Made by a program: the position numbers and the translations under genes. From positions 1,951,001 through 2,015,000 of the forward strand of contig NZ_CP083746.1 in the NCBI RefSeq assembly GCF_020151015.1: a stretch of 64,000 nt of DNA, written 5' to 3'. The notes beneath the pieces are model-generated. The model had not been told where the DNA came from. It did no database searches and saw only the letters and a list, made by a program, of their open reading frames with translations. This stretch comes from Pseudomonas sp. p1(2021b). GTDB lineage: Bacteria; Pseudomonadota; Gammaproteobacteria; Pseudomonadales; Pseudomonadaceae. Positions 1 through 8,725 of the stretch are shown in pieces; positions within the stretch are counted from its first letter, which is position 1, and each line of letters starts with the position of its first letter.

Positions 1-989
1 CCGTAGGCCGAGGCGAACTCCGGGTCCAGCTCGATGGTTGTGTAAAACAGGGACAACGCGTCTTCCACCGCTTCACGCGTGCCGTTGTGCAGTTTTGCCG
101 TGCCGCGCAAGTAGTAGTCGTAGGCGCACAGGCTGTCGGTGGGCTTGCGCTTGGCCCGCTCTATCTCGGCGCGTTCGAGTTGCGGCGCGATGGCCCCCAC
201 CACGCTTTCGGCGACCTGGTCCTGGAGCTCGAAAATATCGTCGAGCAAGCCTTCGAAGCGTTCCGCCCAGATGTGGGCACCGCTGGTGACGTCGATCAAC
301 TGGCCGGTGATGCGCACTCGGTTCGCAGCCTTGCGCACACTGCCTTCGAGCACATAGCGCACGCCAAGCTTGCGCCCCGCCGCGATGATGTCGACCTGGC
401 GGTCCTTGAAGGTGAAGCTGGAATTGCGGGCGATGACGAACAGCCAGCGGATGCGTGACAGGGCGACAATGATGTCTTCGACAATGCCATCGGCAAAGTA
501 GTCCTGCCCCGGGTCGCCGCTCAGGTTCTGAAAGGGAAGGACCATGATGGAAGGTTTGTCAGGCAGGCTGAGGTTTTGCCCGGGCGCCTGGTCGACGAGC
601 AGCGGCGCGGTGTGCTCCTGGCCAGGCACCTCTTGGGCGTCACCGACGAAGCGATACCCCTTGCGGGCGACCGTACGCAACAGGCGCTGGGCTTCGCCCG
701 AGTCACCGATGGCCTTGCGAACCGCATTGATATGGCTGGCGACCGTTGACTCGGAAACCACCCGTCCGCCCCAGACCGTTTGCAACAACTCGTCCTTGCT
801 GATCACCCGGTCGCGATTGCTGACCAGCAACAACAACAGGTCGAAGACCTGCGGGCCGATGGTCATGACCTCACCGCGCAAGGTCAGCTCCCGGCGTTGT
901 TGGTCAAGCACGTAGTCTTCAAACGCGAATTGCAACGTCTTGTCCCCTGGCCGGGCGCCTTGGGCATCGTGCCCGAGGCGATTGCTCAA
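1..989 (-). CDS. Winged-helix transcriptional regulator with TolB-like domain, partial (runs off window start)
   Basis: The frame is open from a TTG at 989 to the window edge, so the 3' part is missing. Residues about 22-116 form an OmpR/CadC-type winged helix ending in the usual basic turn (TVARKGYRFVG). Residues from about 145 match the TolB-like domain of CadC/adenylate-cyclase-like regulators (IMVLPFQNLSGD, then DYFADGIVEDI), followed by the start of TPR-like helices. Proteins of this class bind DNA and are often coupled to TPR repeats. No transmembrane segment appears between the domains in the visible part. The start is uncertain because only a TTG with a weak upstream GGAC is available. 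It is divergent from the efflux operon at 1171 and could regulate it; that is inference. Confidence 0.8.
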   Translation of the reverse strand, partial: MSNRLGHDAQGARPGDKTLQFAFEDYVLDQQRRELTLRGEVMTIGPQVFDLLLLLVSNRDRVISKDELLQTVWGGRVVSESTVASHINAVRKAIGDSGEAQRLLRTVARKGYRFVGDAQEVPGQEHTAPLLVDQAPGQNLSLPDKPSIMVLPFQNLSGDPGQDYFADGIVEDIIVALSRIRWLFVIARNSSFTFKDRQVDIIAAGRKLGVRYVLEGSVRKAANRVRITGQLIDVTSGAHIWAERFEGLLDDIFELQDQVAESVVGAIAPQLERAEIERAKRKPTDSLCAYDYYLRGTAKLHNGTREAVEDALSLFYTTIELDPEFASAY

Positions 990-1170
990 AATGTCCGTCG
1001 TCGATAATACGGCAGCGCGAAAAGTGCTGCACTGTCCGTACCGATTTGGACGTAAAACCAAGCATTCCTGAAGGTAAATCCAGCCTCTCTGCAAAGACGC
1101 CCGAGGTGGATGGGCGCATCGTTCACCTACATCGACGGCAACGGTTGCGGTCGAGCAGAGGAGAGACCCC

Positions 1171-1914
1171 ATGAAAATCGTTGTCATTGGAGGCACGGGC
1201 CTCATTGGATCGAAACTGGTCAAGAGCCTGGGCGAGCGCGGCCATGAAGCCGTGGCGGCGTCGCCCAGCACCGGCGTCGACAGCATCACCCGCGAAGGCC
1301 TCGCTGCGGCGATGGACGGTGCGGACGTGGTCGTCGATGTCGCCAACGCGCCGTCCTGGGAAGACCAGGCCGTGCTGGACTTCTTCCAGACCTCCACCCG
1401 CAACTTGCTGGCCGCCGAGGCCGCTGCCGGGGTTCGCCACCACGTCGCGTTGTCGATCGTCGGTTGCGAGCGCCTGCCAGACAACGGCTACTTCCGCGCC
1501 AAGGTCGCGCAGGAGGCGCTGATCAAGGCCTCGGCCATCCCCTACACGCTGCTGCGGGCCACGCAGTTCTTCGAATTCGTCGGCGGCATTGCCCAGGCGG
1601 CCACCGTCGGTGACGAGGTGCGTATTTCCCCTGCGCTGATCCAGCCCCTGGCCTCGGTTGACGTGGCGTCGGCGCTGCTCGACGTGGTGCTTGCGGCGCC
1701 GGCCAACGGCACGCTCGAAGTGGCTGGCCCCGAGGCCTTGCCGTTGGACGAGCTGGTTCGCCGCTTCCTGCGGCTGACAGGCGATGCGCGCAAGGTCATC
1801 CCGGATGTGCATGCCCGTTATTTCGGCTCTGAGCTCGATGACCAGTCGCTGACCCCCGGCGCTGACGCGCGCCTTGGCCGTACCCGCTTCGAAGATTGGC
1901 TGGCGCGGTCCTGA
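1171..1914 (+). CDS. NmrA-like / atypical SDR NAD(P)-binding protein
   Basis: A 247-residue protein with an N-terminal Rossmann dinucleotide-binding loop (GGTGLIG, residues 7-13) and the layout of NmrA/NAD(P)H-binding atypical short-chain dehydrogenases. It lacks the classical Tyr-x3-Lys catalytic pair, as is usual in this subgroup, so it may be a redox sensor or a reductase of unknown substrate. The start ATG follows a GAGGAGAG ribosome site. It is the first gene of a probable operon with the cupin (27 bp downstream), the HlyD adaptor and the MFS pump. Its exact reaction cannot be read from sequence. Confidence 0.85.
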   Translation: MKIVVIGGTGLIGSKLVKSLGERGHEAVAASPSTGVDSITREGLAAAMDGADVVVDVANAPSWEDQAVLDFFQTSTRNLLAAEAAAGVRHHVALSIVGCERLPDNGYFRAKVAQEALIKASAIPYTLLRATQFFEFVGGIAQAATVGDEVRISPALIQPLASVDVASALLDVVLAAPANGTLEVAGPEALPLDELVRRFLRLTGDARKVIPDVHARYFGSELDDQSLTPGADARLGRTRFEDWLARS

Positions 1915-1941
1915 CAAACCACTTTCACAAGGAGTTACATC

Positions 1942-2355
1942 ATGTTCAGTCGAATCCTGTGCGTCGCGGCGATCGCGGCCCTGTCCATCACCTCGGTATC
2001 GGCCGAGGAGCGTCCGGTCAGCAAGGTGTCGGTCGTGTTCGATCATCCCTTGCCGAACGTCCCGGGCAAGAGCATGCGGGGCGTGATCGTCGACTATGCG
2101 CCTGGGGCGTCGTCACCGTCCCACCGGCACCCGAAGTCGGCGTTCATCTATGCCACGGTGCTCGAGGGTGAAATACGCAGCAGCGTCAACGGCGAACCGG
2201 CGAAAACCTACAAGGTCGGGGAAAACTGGTACGAAGCGCCAGGGGCGTTCCACGGTGTGAGCGCCAACGCAAGCGATACCAAGCCTGCGCGGTTGATGGC
2301 CGTGTTCGTGCTCGACAGCACGGAGACGGTGTTGGTCACCCCCAGTTCGAAGTGA
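1942..2355 (+). CDS. Exported cupin-domain protein
   Basis: A 137-residue protein. Residues 1-21 look like a Sec signal peptide ending in SVSA. The rest is a single small cupin barrel, with motif 1 visible as SHRHPKSAFIYATVLEGEI (about 57-75), including the metal-ligand-type histidines, and the second motif around GAFHGVSAN. A good GGAG ribosome site precedes the ATG. It sits between the NmrA-like gene and the efflux genes in the same direction, which suggests co-expression. Small periplasmic cupins of this type have no assigned reaction, so the substrate is unknown. Confidence 0.8.
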   Translation: MFSRILCVAAIAALSITSVSAEERPVSKVSVVFDHPLPNVPGKSMRGVIVDYAPGASSPSHRHPKSAFIYATVLEGEIRSSVNGEPAKTYKVGENWYEAPGAFHGVSANASDTKPARLMAVFVLDSTETVLVTPSSK

Positions 2356-2413
2356 GTGACGCCACAAGCCACGGCGCCCGGCAACCCGCCGGGCGCAGTC
2401 AACAGGAAGCCAG

Positions 2414-3502
2414 ATGATGAGCACGCTCGAGGAGCCTGTCGCGACGAGCGACAGCACTGGGGCCACGGCAGCACGGCCCAGCAGGAAGAAGCGGGTGGGC
2501 ATACTGTTGTGTCTGTTGGCCTTGACCGTACTGGTCGCGGGTTGGGCCATTGCCCGCTCGAACAGCGCGACGTCCACCGACAATGCCTATGTTCGCGGTG
2601 ATGTCACTTCGCTGGCTGCCAAGGTGGCGGGTTATGTCGTCGCCGTCGAGGTCCAGGACAATCAACGGGTACAGGCGGGGGACGTGCTGTTTCGCATCGA
2701 CGATCGCGATTACCGGGCGCAGCTTGCGCAGGCCGAGGCCAACGTCAAGGCGGCAGAGGCGAGCCTGGCCAATGTCGAGGCCCAAACCCAGCTGCAACAG
2801 GCGCAGATCCGCGAGGCGGCGGCCAGTGTGCAGTCGGCAGTGGCACAGCGCAGCCTGGCCAACAAGACCCACGAGCGCAGCCGCAAGCTGATCGTGTACA
2901 GCGCCGTCAGCCAGTCGGTGGTCGACCAGACAGACGCCGCCCGCAGTAGCGCCCAGGCAGCGGTATCCGCCGCGTCGGCCACCCTCGATGCCCAGCAGCA
3001 GCGCATCGCCGTGCTGATCGCCCAGCGCGAATCGGCCCTGGCGGCGATCGCCCAGGCGCAGGCCGCCCGCGACCTGGCCAGGATCGAGCTGGAGCACACC
3101 ATCGTGCGTGCGCCGGTGTCCGGTGTCGTCGGCAACCGGCAGGTACGTGTCGGGCGGTTCGTCACCCCAGGCGGGGCCTTGCTGGACCTCGTCCCGGTCG
3201 ACAACGTGTGGGTCGTGGCGAACTTCAAGGAAACCCAGGTCGAGCGCATCCAGCCGGGGCAGCGGGTGCAGGTGACGATCGACGGCTACCCGGACGGTGC
3301 GCTCGAAGGCGTGGTCGACAGCTTCGCGCCCGGCAGCGGGGCCGCGTTCAGCCTGCTGCCACCGGACAATGCAACGGGCAATTTCGTCCGGGTGGTGCAG
3401 CGGGTGCCGGTGAAAATCCGCCTTGTGCAGAACCCGCTACCAGGGCGCATCGTGCCGGGGCTGTCGGCGCGGGTCGAGGTTGAAGTCGGCGGTGACTCGT
3501 GA
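2414..3502 (+). CDS. HlyD/EmrA-family membrane fusion (periplasmic adaptor) protein
   Basis: A 362-residue protein. A single membrane anchor lies at about residues 29-48, after a basic KKR stretch. Next come a biotinyl-lipoyl-like half motif (TDNAYVRGD), a long Ala/Gln-rich helical hairpin (about 95-220) and the second lipoyl and beta-barrel region (IVRAPVSGVVG). This is the EmrA architecture: it bridges an inner-membrane pump to an outer-membrane channel. It overlaps the following MFS gene by four bases (GTGA), typical of translational coupling. No outer-membrane factor gene is nearby, so a channel encoded elsewhere must be used. Confidence 0.93.
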   Translation: MMSTLEEPVATSDSTGATAARPSRKKRVGILLCLLALTVLVAGWAIARSNSATSTDNAYVRGDVTSLAAKVAGYVVAVEVQDNQRVQAGDVLFRIDDRDYRAQLAQAEANVKAAEASLANVEAQTQLQQAQIREAAASVQSAVAQRSLANKTHERSRKLIVYSAVSQSVVDQTDAARSSAQAAVSAASATLDAQQQRIAVLIAQRESALAAIAQAQAARDLARIELEHTIVRAPVSGVVGNRQVRVGRFVTPGGALLDLVPVDNVWVVANFKETQVERIQPGQRVQVTIDGYPDGALEGVVDSFAPGSGAAFSLLPPDNATGNFVRVVQRVPVKIRLVQNPLPGRIVPGLSARVEVEVGGDS

Positions 3503-5115
3503 ACACCTCCGGCTCCGGGGCTCAGGGCGTTGCGCCGATCCAGGGGCAATCACTTCAGGGGCTGCTGCTGATCGCCGGCATCATGCTGGCCGCACTGACC
3601 GAGGCCATCGCCAGCAGCGTCCTGGCGCTTGGCCGTAACGACATGTTGGGCGACACCTACGCGACGCCTGACGAATTCGCCTGGCTGGATGTTGGCTATA
3701 CCGCCTGCAAACTCATCGGCTTCATGAGTGCGGCCTGGCTTCTGGCGCGTATTCAGCCACGTAACGTGATCATCGCGGCGACCTTCGTCATGGGCCTGGC
3801 TTGCGGTGTCACGGCCTTCACGGCGAATCTTGAGCTGCTGATCGTGCTTCGCATTCTCCAGGGGCTTGCCGGGGGCGTACTGTTGGTAGGCGGGCAGGCC
3901 TTGATCTTTCTCGTCTGTCCACGAGGCCAGCAGCCCATTCTTCAAGCGTTTTTTGCCATGGGGGCGGTCGTTGCACCGGCTACTCTGACGCCAGCCTTGC
4001 AAGGGTGGTTGATCGATAGCCAGTCATGGACCTGGATTTTTTTCAGCGTCTTGCCCTTGGCACTGGCCGCGATTGGCGTCCTGCTGATCGCGGGTGTGCC
4101 GACCGTCGCGATGCCGACCGCGTCCCGATCTGACGTGGTGGGTATGCTGTTGGTTTTCTCCAGCCTGGGCTGTCTGACCTACGTACTGAGCCAGGGCAGC
4201 CGTTGGGACTGGTTCGAAGCACCGCACATCCTGGGGGCCACGGTGATCGGCATCGCGACATTGCTGCTGTTCCTCGGCCATCAGTTCCTGACCCGGCGCC
4301 AGGGCGTACTCGACTTCAGCCTGTTCCGTTGCACCGACTTCACCTTCGCGTTCATCGTCAGTTTCGTCGCCGGAGCCGCATTGTTCGGCAGCGCCTACCT
4401 GATTCCGGCATTTGCCCTGTCGGTGCTTGCTTTCACGCCCACGGACGCGGGTTTTTTGCTGTTGCCCAGTGGTGCGTGCTTCATCGGCGCGCTACTGCTC
4501 GCGGCTTACCTCATGCAGGCCCGTGGTGTCGCGCCATTCGCCACGGTGCCGTTCGGCATTCTGATGATCATGGTCGCGATGTGGATGTTGTCGGGTTCGA
4601 CCAGTGAAAGCGGGGGGCCTGACATGATGGCCGGCGTACTGCTGCGCGGTCTGGGGCTCGGATTCCTGTTCCTTTCCATCACCCTGATCGCATTCGGCGA
4701 GCTTGCGCCTGAAAACCTCGCCAGCGGGATCGGCCTGTTCAACGTCGGTCGCCAGCTTGGAGGGCTGATGGGCGTCGCAGGGCTGCAAACGCTCATCGAC
4801 CATCAACTGGTCAGCAATGCGGCAATCCTTGGGGCCTATGTCACGAACGGGACGACCGCTGTCGTCGAGCGGCTGGGTAGCATCGCCGCCGTGCTGGGAG
4901 GCAAGGGTATGGATGCCCTGGCGGCTGGCCGGGCTTCGATGGTGCTGTTGGCGCGGGCCGTGTCGGGGCAGTCGGCGGTCATTGCCTTCGATATGGCGTT
5001 CAACGCGGTGGTGCTGTTGTTCGCCGTCGCGGCGCCGATGTTGGTATGCATCAAGGTTCTGCTCGCGCGCCACGCCAAAAAGCCTGAACCGGAATACCCG
5101 GTTCAGGCTCAGTAG
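3499..5115 (+). CDS. EmrB-type MFS efflux permease (DHA2 family)
   Basis: A 538-residue hydrophobic protein with about 14 predicted membrane segments, as expected for drug:proton antiporters of the DHA2/EmrB type. It begins at a GTG overlapping the stop of the EmrA-like gene, so the two form a tripartite-pump pair. Loop 2-3 carries ARIQPRNVI in place of the usual MFS basic motif. The last about 35 bases of the gene contain a strong hairpin that serves the convergent gene as a terminator. The substrate is not predictable; the NmrA and cupin partners may hint at a small aromatic or redox-active compound. Confidence 0.92.
   Translation: MNTSGSGAQGVAPIQGQSLQGLLLIAGIMLAALTEAIASSVLALGRNDMLGDTYATPDEFAWLDVGYTACKLIGFMSAAWLLARIQPRNVIIAATFVMGLACGVTAFTANLELLIVLRILQGLAGGVLLVGGQALIFLVCPRGQQPILQAFFAMGAVVAPATLTPALQGWLIDSQSWTWIFFSVLPLALAAIGVLLIAGVPTVAMPTASRSDVVGMLLVFSSLGCLTYVLSQGSRWDWFEAPHILGATVIGIATLLLFLGHQFLTRRQGVLDFSLFRCTDFTFAFIVSFVAGAALFGSAYLIPAFALSVLAFTPTDAGFLLLPSGACFIGALLLAAYLMQARGVAPFATVPFGILMIMVAMWMLSGSTSESGGPDMMAGVLLRGLGLGFLFLSITLIAFGELAPENLASGIGLFNVGRQLGGLMGVAGLQTLIDHQLVSNAAILGAYVTNGTTAVVERLGSIAAVLGGKGMDALAAGRASMVLLARAVSGQSAVIAFDMAFNAVVLLFAVAAPMLVCIKVLLARHAKKPEPEYPVQAQ
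5081..5109 (-). terminator. Intrinsic terminator for the SDR gene, embedded in the MFS 3' end
   Basis: AGCCTGAACCGG (5081-5092) and CCGGTTCAGGCT (5098-5109) form a 12-bp perfect stem with a 5-base loop. On the minus strand the stem is followed by a run of T (the AAAA at 5077-5080 on the plus strand). It lies wholly inside the coding end of the convergent MFS gene. Confidence 0.8.
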
Positions 5116-5126
5116 GCAGGCAACGC

Positions 5127-5957
5127 TTACGAAGCGAAATCAGTGGAGAGCGACAGTTCCCGCCACTGCGCCAGCTCTCGCTCGACCGCGCTGTTCTTGG
5201 TCTCGATACGCGCAACGGCGTCGCTGCCAAGGGCCAGGCGCAGCGGCGGGTTGGTGGCATTGGCCAAGGTCATCAAGGCTTCGGCCAGTTTCGCAGGGTT
5301 ACCAGGCTGAGCATGGTTGGCCGCTTGCGCATGGCTGCGCATCATGCCGACGGTGGTGGCATAGTCCGGCAGTTCCAGAGCCGTCTTCACCAGGGATTGG
5401 TCATCCAGGAAGTCGGTGCGGAAGAACCCGGGTTCGACGACGGTCACCTTGATGCCCAAGGGCGCCAGCTCCTGATGCATCGCTTCACTGATGCCTTCGA
5501 CGGCGAACTTGGTCGAACCGTATACCCCCCAACCCATATAGGCTTGGTAGCCACCGAGCGACGAGATGTTGATGATGTGGCCACTGCGTTGGCGGCGCAT
5601 GTGGGGCAGCACGGCGCGGGTCACGTTGAGCAGGCCAAAGACGTTGGTGGCGAACAACCGTTCGGTTTCGCTGGCGCTGGTTTCTTCGACCGCGCCCAGT
5701 ACGCCAAACCCCGCATTGTTGACCAACACATCGATCTGCCCGAAATGCTTGATGCCGGCAGCGACCGCTGCGTGGGCGTCTTCCTCGCGGGTCACATCCA
5801 GGCGCACCGCCAGCAGGTTGGGGTGTTGGCCCAAGCGGGCCTCGATGTCTTCAGGCTTGCGCGCCGTTGCAATGACCGCGTCGCCAGCCGCCAGGGCGTG
5901 TTGAGCGATCAGGGTGCCGAAACCACGGGAAGCGCCAGTAATGAGCCAAGTACGCAT
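5127..5957 (-). CDS. Short-chain dehydrogenase/reductase
   Basis: A 276-residue classical SDR. The cofactor loop is GASRGFG (about residues 8-14), the structural motif is NNAG, the catalytic serine region is INISSLGG and the active-site pair is YGSTK. The AGGAGGAG ribosome site 5' of the ATG supports the start. It is convergent with the MFS gene, with only 11 bp between the stops, and divergent from the LysR gene at 6085. That arrangement often means the LysR protein controls the SDR. The substrate is unknown. Confidence 0.92.
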   Translation of the reverse strand: MRTWLITGASRGFGTLIAQHALAAGDAVIATARKPEDIEARLGQHPNLLAVRLDVTREEDAHAAVAAGIKHFGQIDVLVNNAGFGVLGAVEETSASETERLFATNVFGLLNVTRAVLPHMRRQRSGHIINISSLGGYQAYMGWGVYGSTKFAVEGISEAMHQELAPLGIKVTVVEPGFFRTDFLDDQSLVKTALELPDYATTVGMMRSHAQAANHAQPGNPAKLAEALMTLANATNPPLRLALGSDAVARIETKNSAVERELAQWRELSLSTDFAS

Positions 5958-6084
5958 GTCAACTCCTCCTGTATCCGACCCTGCACCATGCGGGCCTTCT
6001 CGATGAGTTGAGTGAACTTTAAAGCGCTGCTATTCATGTGATAATCCCACTAATTTGACATTGGCCTTTGAGTGATTTTCATCA

Positions 6085-6975
6085 ATGAAGCCGACCAGTA
6101 CCGCTGACCTGTCGTTGTTCCTGTGTATCGCCCGGCACCTCAACCTGAGCCGCGCCGCGGTAGAGCTGGGGCTTACGCCTTCGGCCTTGAGCCATGCGTT
6201 GCGGCAACTGGAAGCTCGCCTCGATGTGCGCCTGTTCAACCGCACCACCCGCAGCGTGGCCCTCACCGAGGCGGGGGAGCGCCTCCATGCCCGGTTGCAA
6301 CCTGCGTTTCGCGACATCGCGGATGCGCTGGAAGACCTCAACAGCTTTCGCGACAAACCCTCGGGCAACCTGCGGATCACGGCGGGGCGCGCTGCCGCCG
6401 AGCTGGCGCTTTTACCCCTGGCCAACCGTTTCCTGACCGCCTACCCGGACGTGCGCCTGGAAATCGTCAGTGACGACGCGCTGGTGGACATGGTCGGCGC
6501 TGGCTTCGATGCTGGGGTGCGCTTGGGTGAGCGACTACAGGCCGACATGGTTTCGTTGTCCCTTGGCCCTTACCTGCGCTCGGTGGTGGTCGGCTCGCCC
6601 GCGTTCTTCGAGCGTCATCCCATGCCACAACACCCGCAGGACGTGAAGGGGTTGCCTTGCATCGGACACCGCTTCCCCAGCGGCACGCTCTATCGGTGGG
6701 AGTTCGAGCGTGGCGGTATCCGGCTGGAAGTCGATGTCCAGGGGCCGTTGATCCTCGGCGATGTCAGCCTGATGTTGGCGCCGGCCCTACAAGGCCTTGG
6801 CCTGGCCTATGTGTTCGAGGACATGGCCAAACCGTACCTGGAGTCTGGCCAACTGCAGCAAGTGCTGGGCGATTGGTGCCAGTACTACCCAGGGCTGCAC
6901 CTGTATTACCCGAGCAGGCGCCAGGTGCCGGCGGCGTTGAAGGCGTTCATCGAGTTTGTACGGGAACATCGCTAG
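6085..6975 (+). CDS. LysR-family transcriptional regulator
   Basis: A 296-residue protein with an N-terminal winged helix (residues about 5-63; LSRAAVELGLTPSALSHALRQ is the recognition region) and a LysR substrate-binding domain (about 88-290). The family members are usually autorepressors and ligand-dependent activators of a divergent gene; here that is the SDR, with 127 bp between the starts. The ribosome site is weak, so the start rests on family length and the position of the helix-turn-helix. Confidence 0.93.
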   Translation: MKPTSTADLSLFLCIARHLNLSRAAVELGLTPSALSHALRQLEARLDVRLFNRTTRSVALTEAGERLHARLQPAFRDIADALEDLNSFRDKPSGNLRITAGRAAAELALLPLANRFLTAYPDVRLEIVSDDALVDMVGAGFDAGVRLGERLQADMVSLSLGPYLRSVVVGSPAFFERHPMPQHPQDVKGLPCIGHRFPSGTLYRWEFERGGIRLEVDVQGPLILGDVSLMLAPALQGLGLAYVFEDMAKPYLESGQLQQVLGDWCQYYPGLHLYYPSRRQVPAALKAFIEFVREHR

Positions 6976-7133
6976 TCTGGTGTTTCAGAAGGACCGCTGA
7001 AACAACACCCTAGGGAGGGTGCGGGCAGTTTCGTCGACCAGGGCACAATGATGATCTATACCCAATAGGCGACTTGCAGTGCACTCCGGACGCAGCTTCC
7101 GGAAGCGCCCCGACTCTCGCCAGGAGACGCTTC

Positions 7134-7655
7134 GTGATCAATCTACCCACGACCCGCATGCTGACCCAATACAAGCGTTGGGCAGACCAGTTGTTCTTCA
7201 AAAGCCTTGCCCAATTGGCGCCCGACGAGCTTGAACGGCCGCGTGCAGGCCCGATGAAAACCATGATCGCCACGCTCAATCACATGTATGTGGTGGATCG
7301 CATCTGGCAGGCACATTTGCAGGGCAGCGAGCACGGTTTCACATCACGCCAGGCCATGCCCCACCCGCAGCTGGACGCACTGTGGCAAGCGCAGCACGAG
7401 GTGAACGAGTGGTTCGTCGACTGGGGCACGGCTCAGACACAGGCGTCGCTGGAGAGGTCGATCGATTTCGCGTTCGTTTCTGGCAACCGCGGCACCATGA
7501 CGGCGGGTGCCATGCTGTTGCATGTGGTCAATCACGGGACCTATCACCGTGGCTGGTTGGTGCAGATGTATTTCGAGATACCTGCCATGCCGCCGATGAC
7601 CGACCTTTCGATTTACCTCACCGAGGCCGGCTCGTCCCCGATCGTCAATTGCTAG
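7134..7655 (+). CDS. DinB-family (damage-inducible-like) metal-dependent helical-bundle protein
   Basis: A 173-residue protein. The GTG at 7134 is chosen because AGGAG lies 9 bases upstream and family homology (TTRMLTQYKRWADQ) starts just after it. The three histidines that bind the metal in DinB four-helix bundles are visible at about residues 50 (LNHMY), 134 and 138 (NHGTYH). DinB/YfiT proteins include thiol transferases and many uncharacterised members, so the activity is not assigned. The stop overlaps the convergent LysR gene by 11 bases. Confidence 0.88.
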   Translation: MINLPTTRMLTQYKRWADQLFFKSLAQLAPDELERPRAGPMKTMIATLNHMYVVDRIWQAHLQGSEHGFTSRQAMPHPQLDALWQAQHEVNEWFVDWGTAQTQASLERSIDFAFVSGNRGTMTAGAMLLHVVNHGTYHRGWLVQMYFEIPAMPPMTDLSIYLTEAGSSPIVNC

Positions 7656-8553
7656 ATGTCATGTGTTCGACGATCTTGCTGCGCAACCAGCGTTCGGCAG
7701 GGTCGTTGTCGGTCACTTCGGCCCAGGCCATGGACAGCTCCGATGTAGCGATGGGGAAGGGCGGGTCATCGGCCCGCAGGCGGGTGCCATCGATCAACGC
7801 CGCCGCAGCGTAGTCCGGGACGCACGCGAGCAGTTCAGTACCCGGAAGGATCGAGCGCAAGCCACTGAACTGAGGCACCGCCAGTACGACTCGCCGGGTA
7901 CGCCCGACACGGGCCAGGTCGTTGTCGATGTTGCCGCACAAGTCACCGGAAAACGACACCAGCGCATGAGGGCGTTCACTGAAGTCCTCCAGGCTCAGGG
8001 GCGCTGGGTCGTCGTCGCCACGCAGGACCTTGACCGTCATGTCACGTAGCTTGCGGCGCTTGGCGTTGGCAGGGAGGTCCGTTGTGTAGCTGACCCCGAC
8101 AGAGATTTCGCCCGAGGCCAGCATCCCCGACATCATCAGAAAATTTACCCGACGCACCACGATGACCACGTCTGGGGCCTCCTCGCGGATATGCGTCAGA
8201 AGGCGCGGGAACAGACCGAACTCGGCATCGTCGGACAGGCCGATGCGGAACGTATCGCGGTTGGTTGCCGGGTCGAAGTCCCGTGCACGGCTGACGGCAC
8301 TGGAGATGGTGTCCATCGCCGGTTGCAGCTCCCGAAGGATCGCCAGGGCACGCAAGGTCGGCTCGAAACTCCTGCCGTTGCGGACCAGCAAGGGGTCGTC
8401 GAAAAGATCGCGAAGCCGGGCCAAGGCGGCGCTGACCGCAGGTTGGCCAAGGAACAGTTTTTCCGCGGCGCGGGTCAGGTTCCTTTCGAACATCAAGGTC
8501 TCGAAGATCACCAGCAAGTTCAGGTCTATACGGCGCAGGTCGTTGCGGTTCAT
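7645..8553 (-). CDS. LysR-family transcriptional regulator (NodD/LinR-like)
   Basis: A 302-residue LysR protein beginning MNRNDLRRIDLNLLVIFETL, the N-terminal signature of the NodD/NahR-like subgroup. The HTH covers about 8-66 and the effector domain about 95-295. It is tail-to-tail with the DinB gene. Upstream lies the decayed IS5 element, so its original target gene may have been separated or lost; no divergent partner is visible. Confidence 0.92.
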   Translation of the reverse strand: MNRNDLRRIDLNLLVIFETLMFERNLTRAAEKLFLGQPAVSAALARLRDLFDDPLLVRNGRSFEPTLRALAILRELQPAMDTISSAVSRARDFDPATNRDTFRIGLSDDAEFGLFPRLLTHIREEAPDVVIVVRRVNFLMMSGMLASGEISVGVSYTTDLPANAKRRKLRDMTVKVLRGDDDPAPLSLEDFSERPHALVSFSGDLCGNIDNDLARVGRTRRVVLAVPQFSGLRSILPGTELLACVPDYAAAALIDGTRLRADDPPFPIATSELSMAWAEVTDNDPAERWLRSKIVEHMTSSN

Positions 8554-8725
8554 CCCGGCTCCTTTTGGGGCTGTTCAGGCAACAAGTATCGTGCAAGTAA
8601 CACACACTGCTGAACGGACTCGCTTGATTAAATATCAATTGAGCCGCGCGTTTTAATCCTTTGTCCTGCACCTGCCTCATCCCTAGCATTTTTTTCAACG
8701 GGTTTCGCTCGTGTTGAAAAGAATA

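Noticed and set aside
919-1119. 66-codon frame overlapping the regulator start
   Set aside because: It is in another frame from the winged-helix protein and has no ribosome site or domain.
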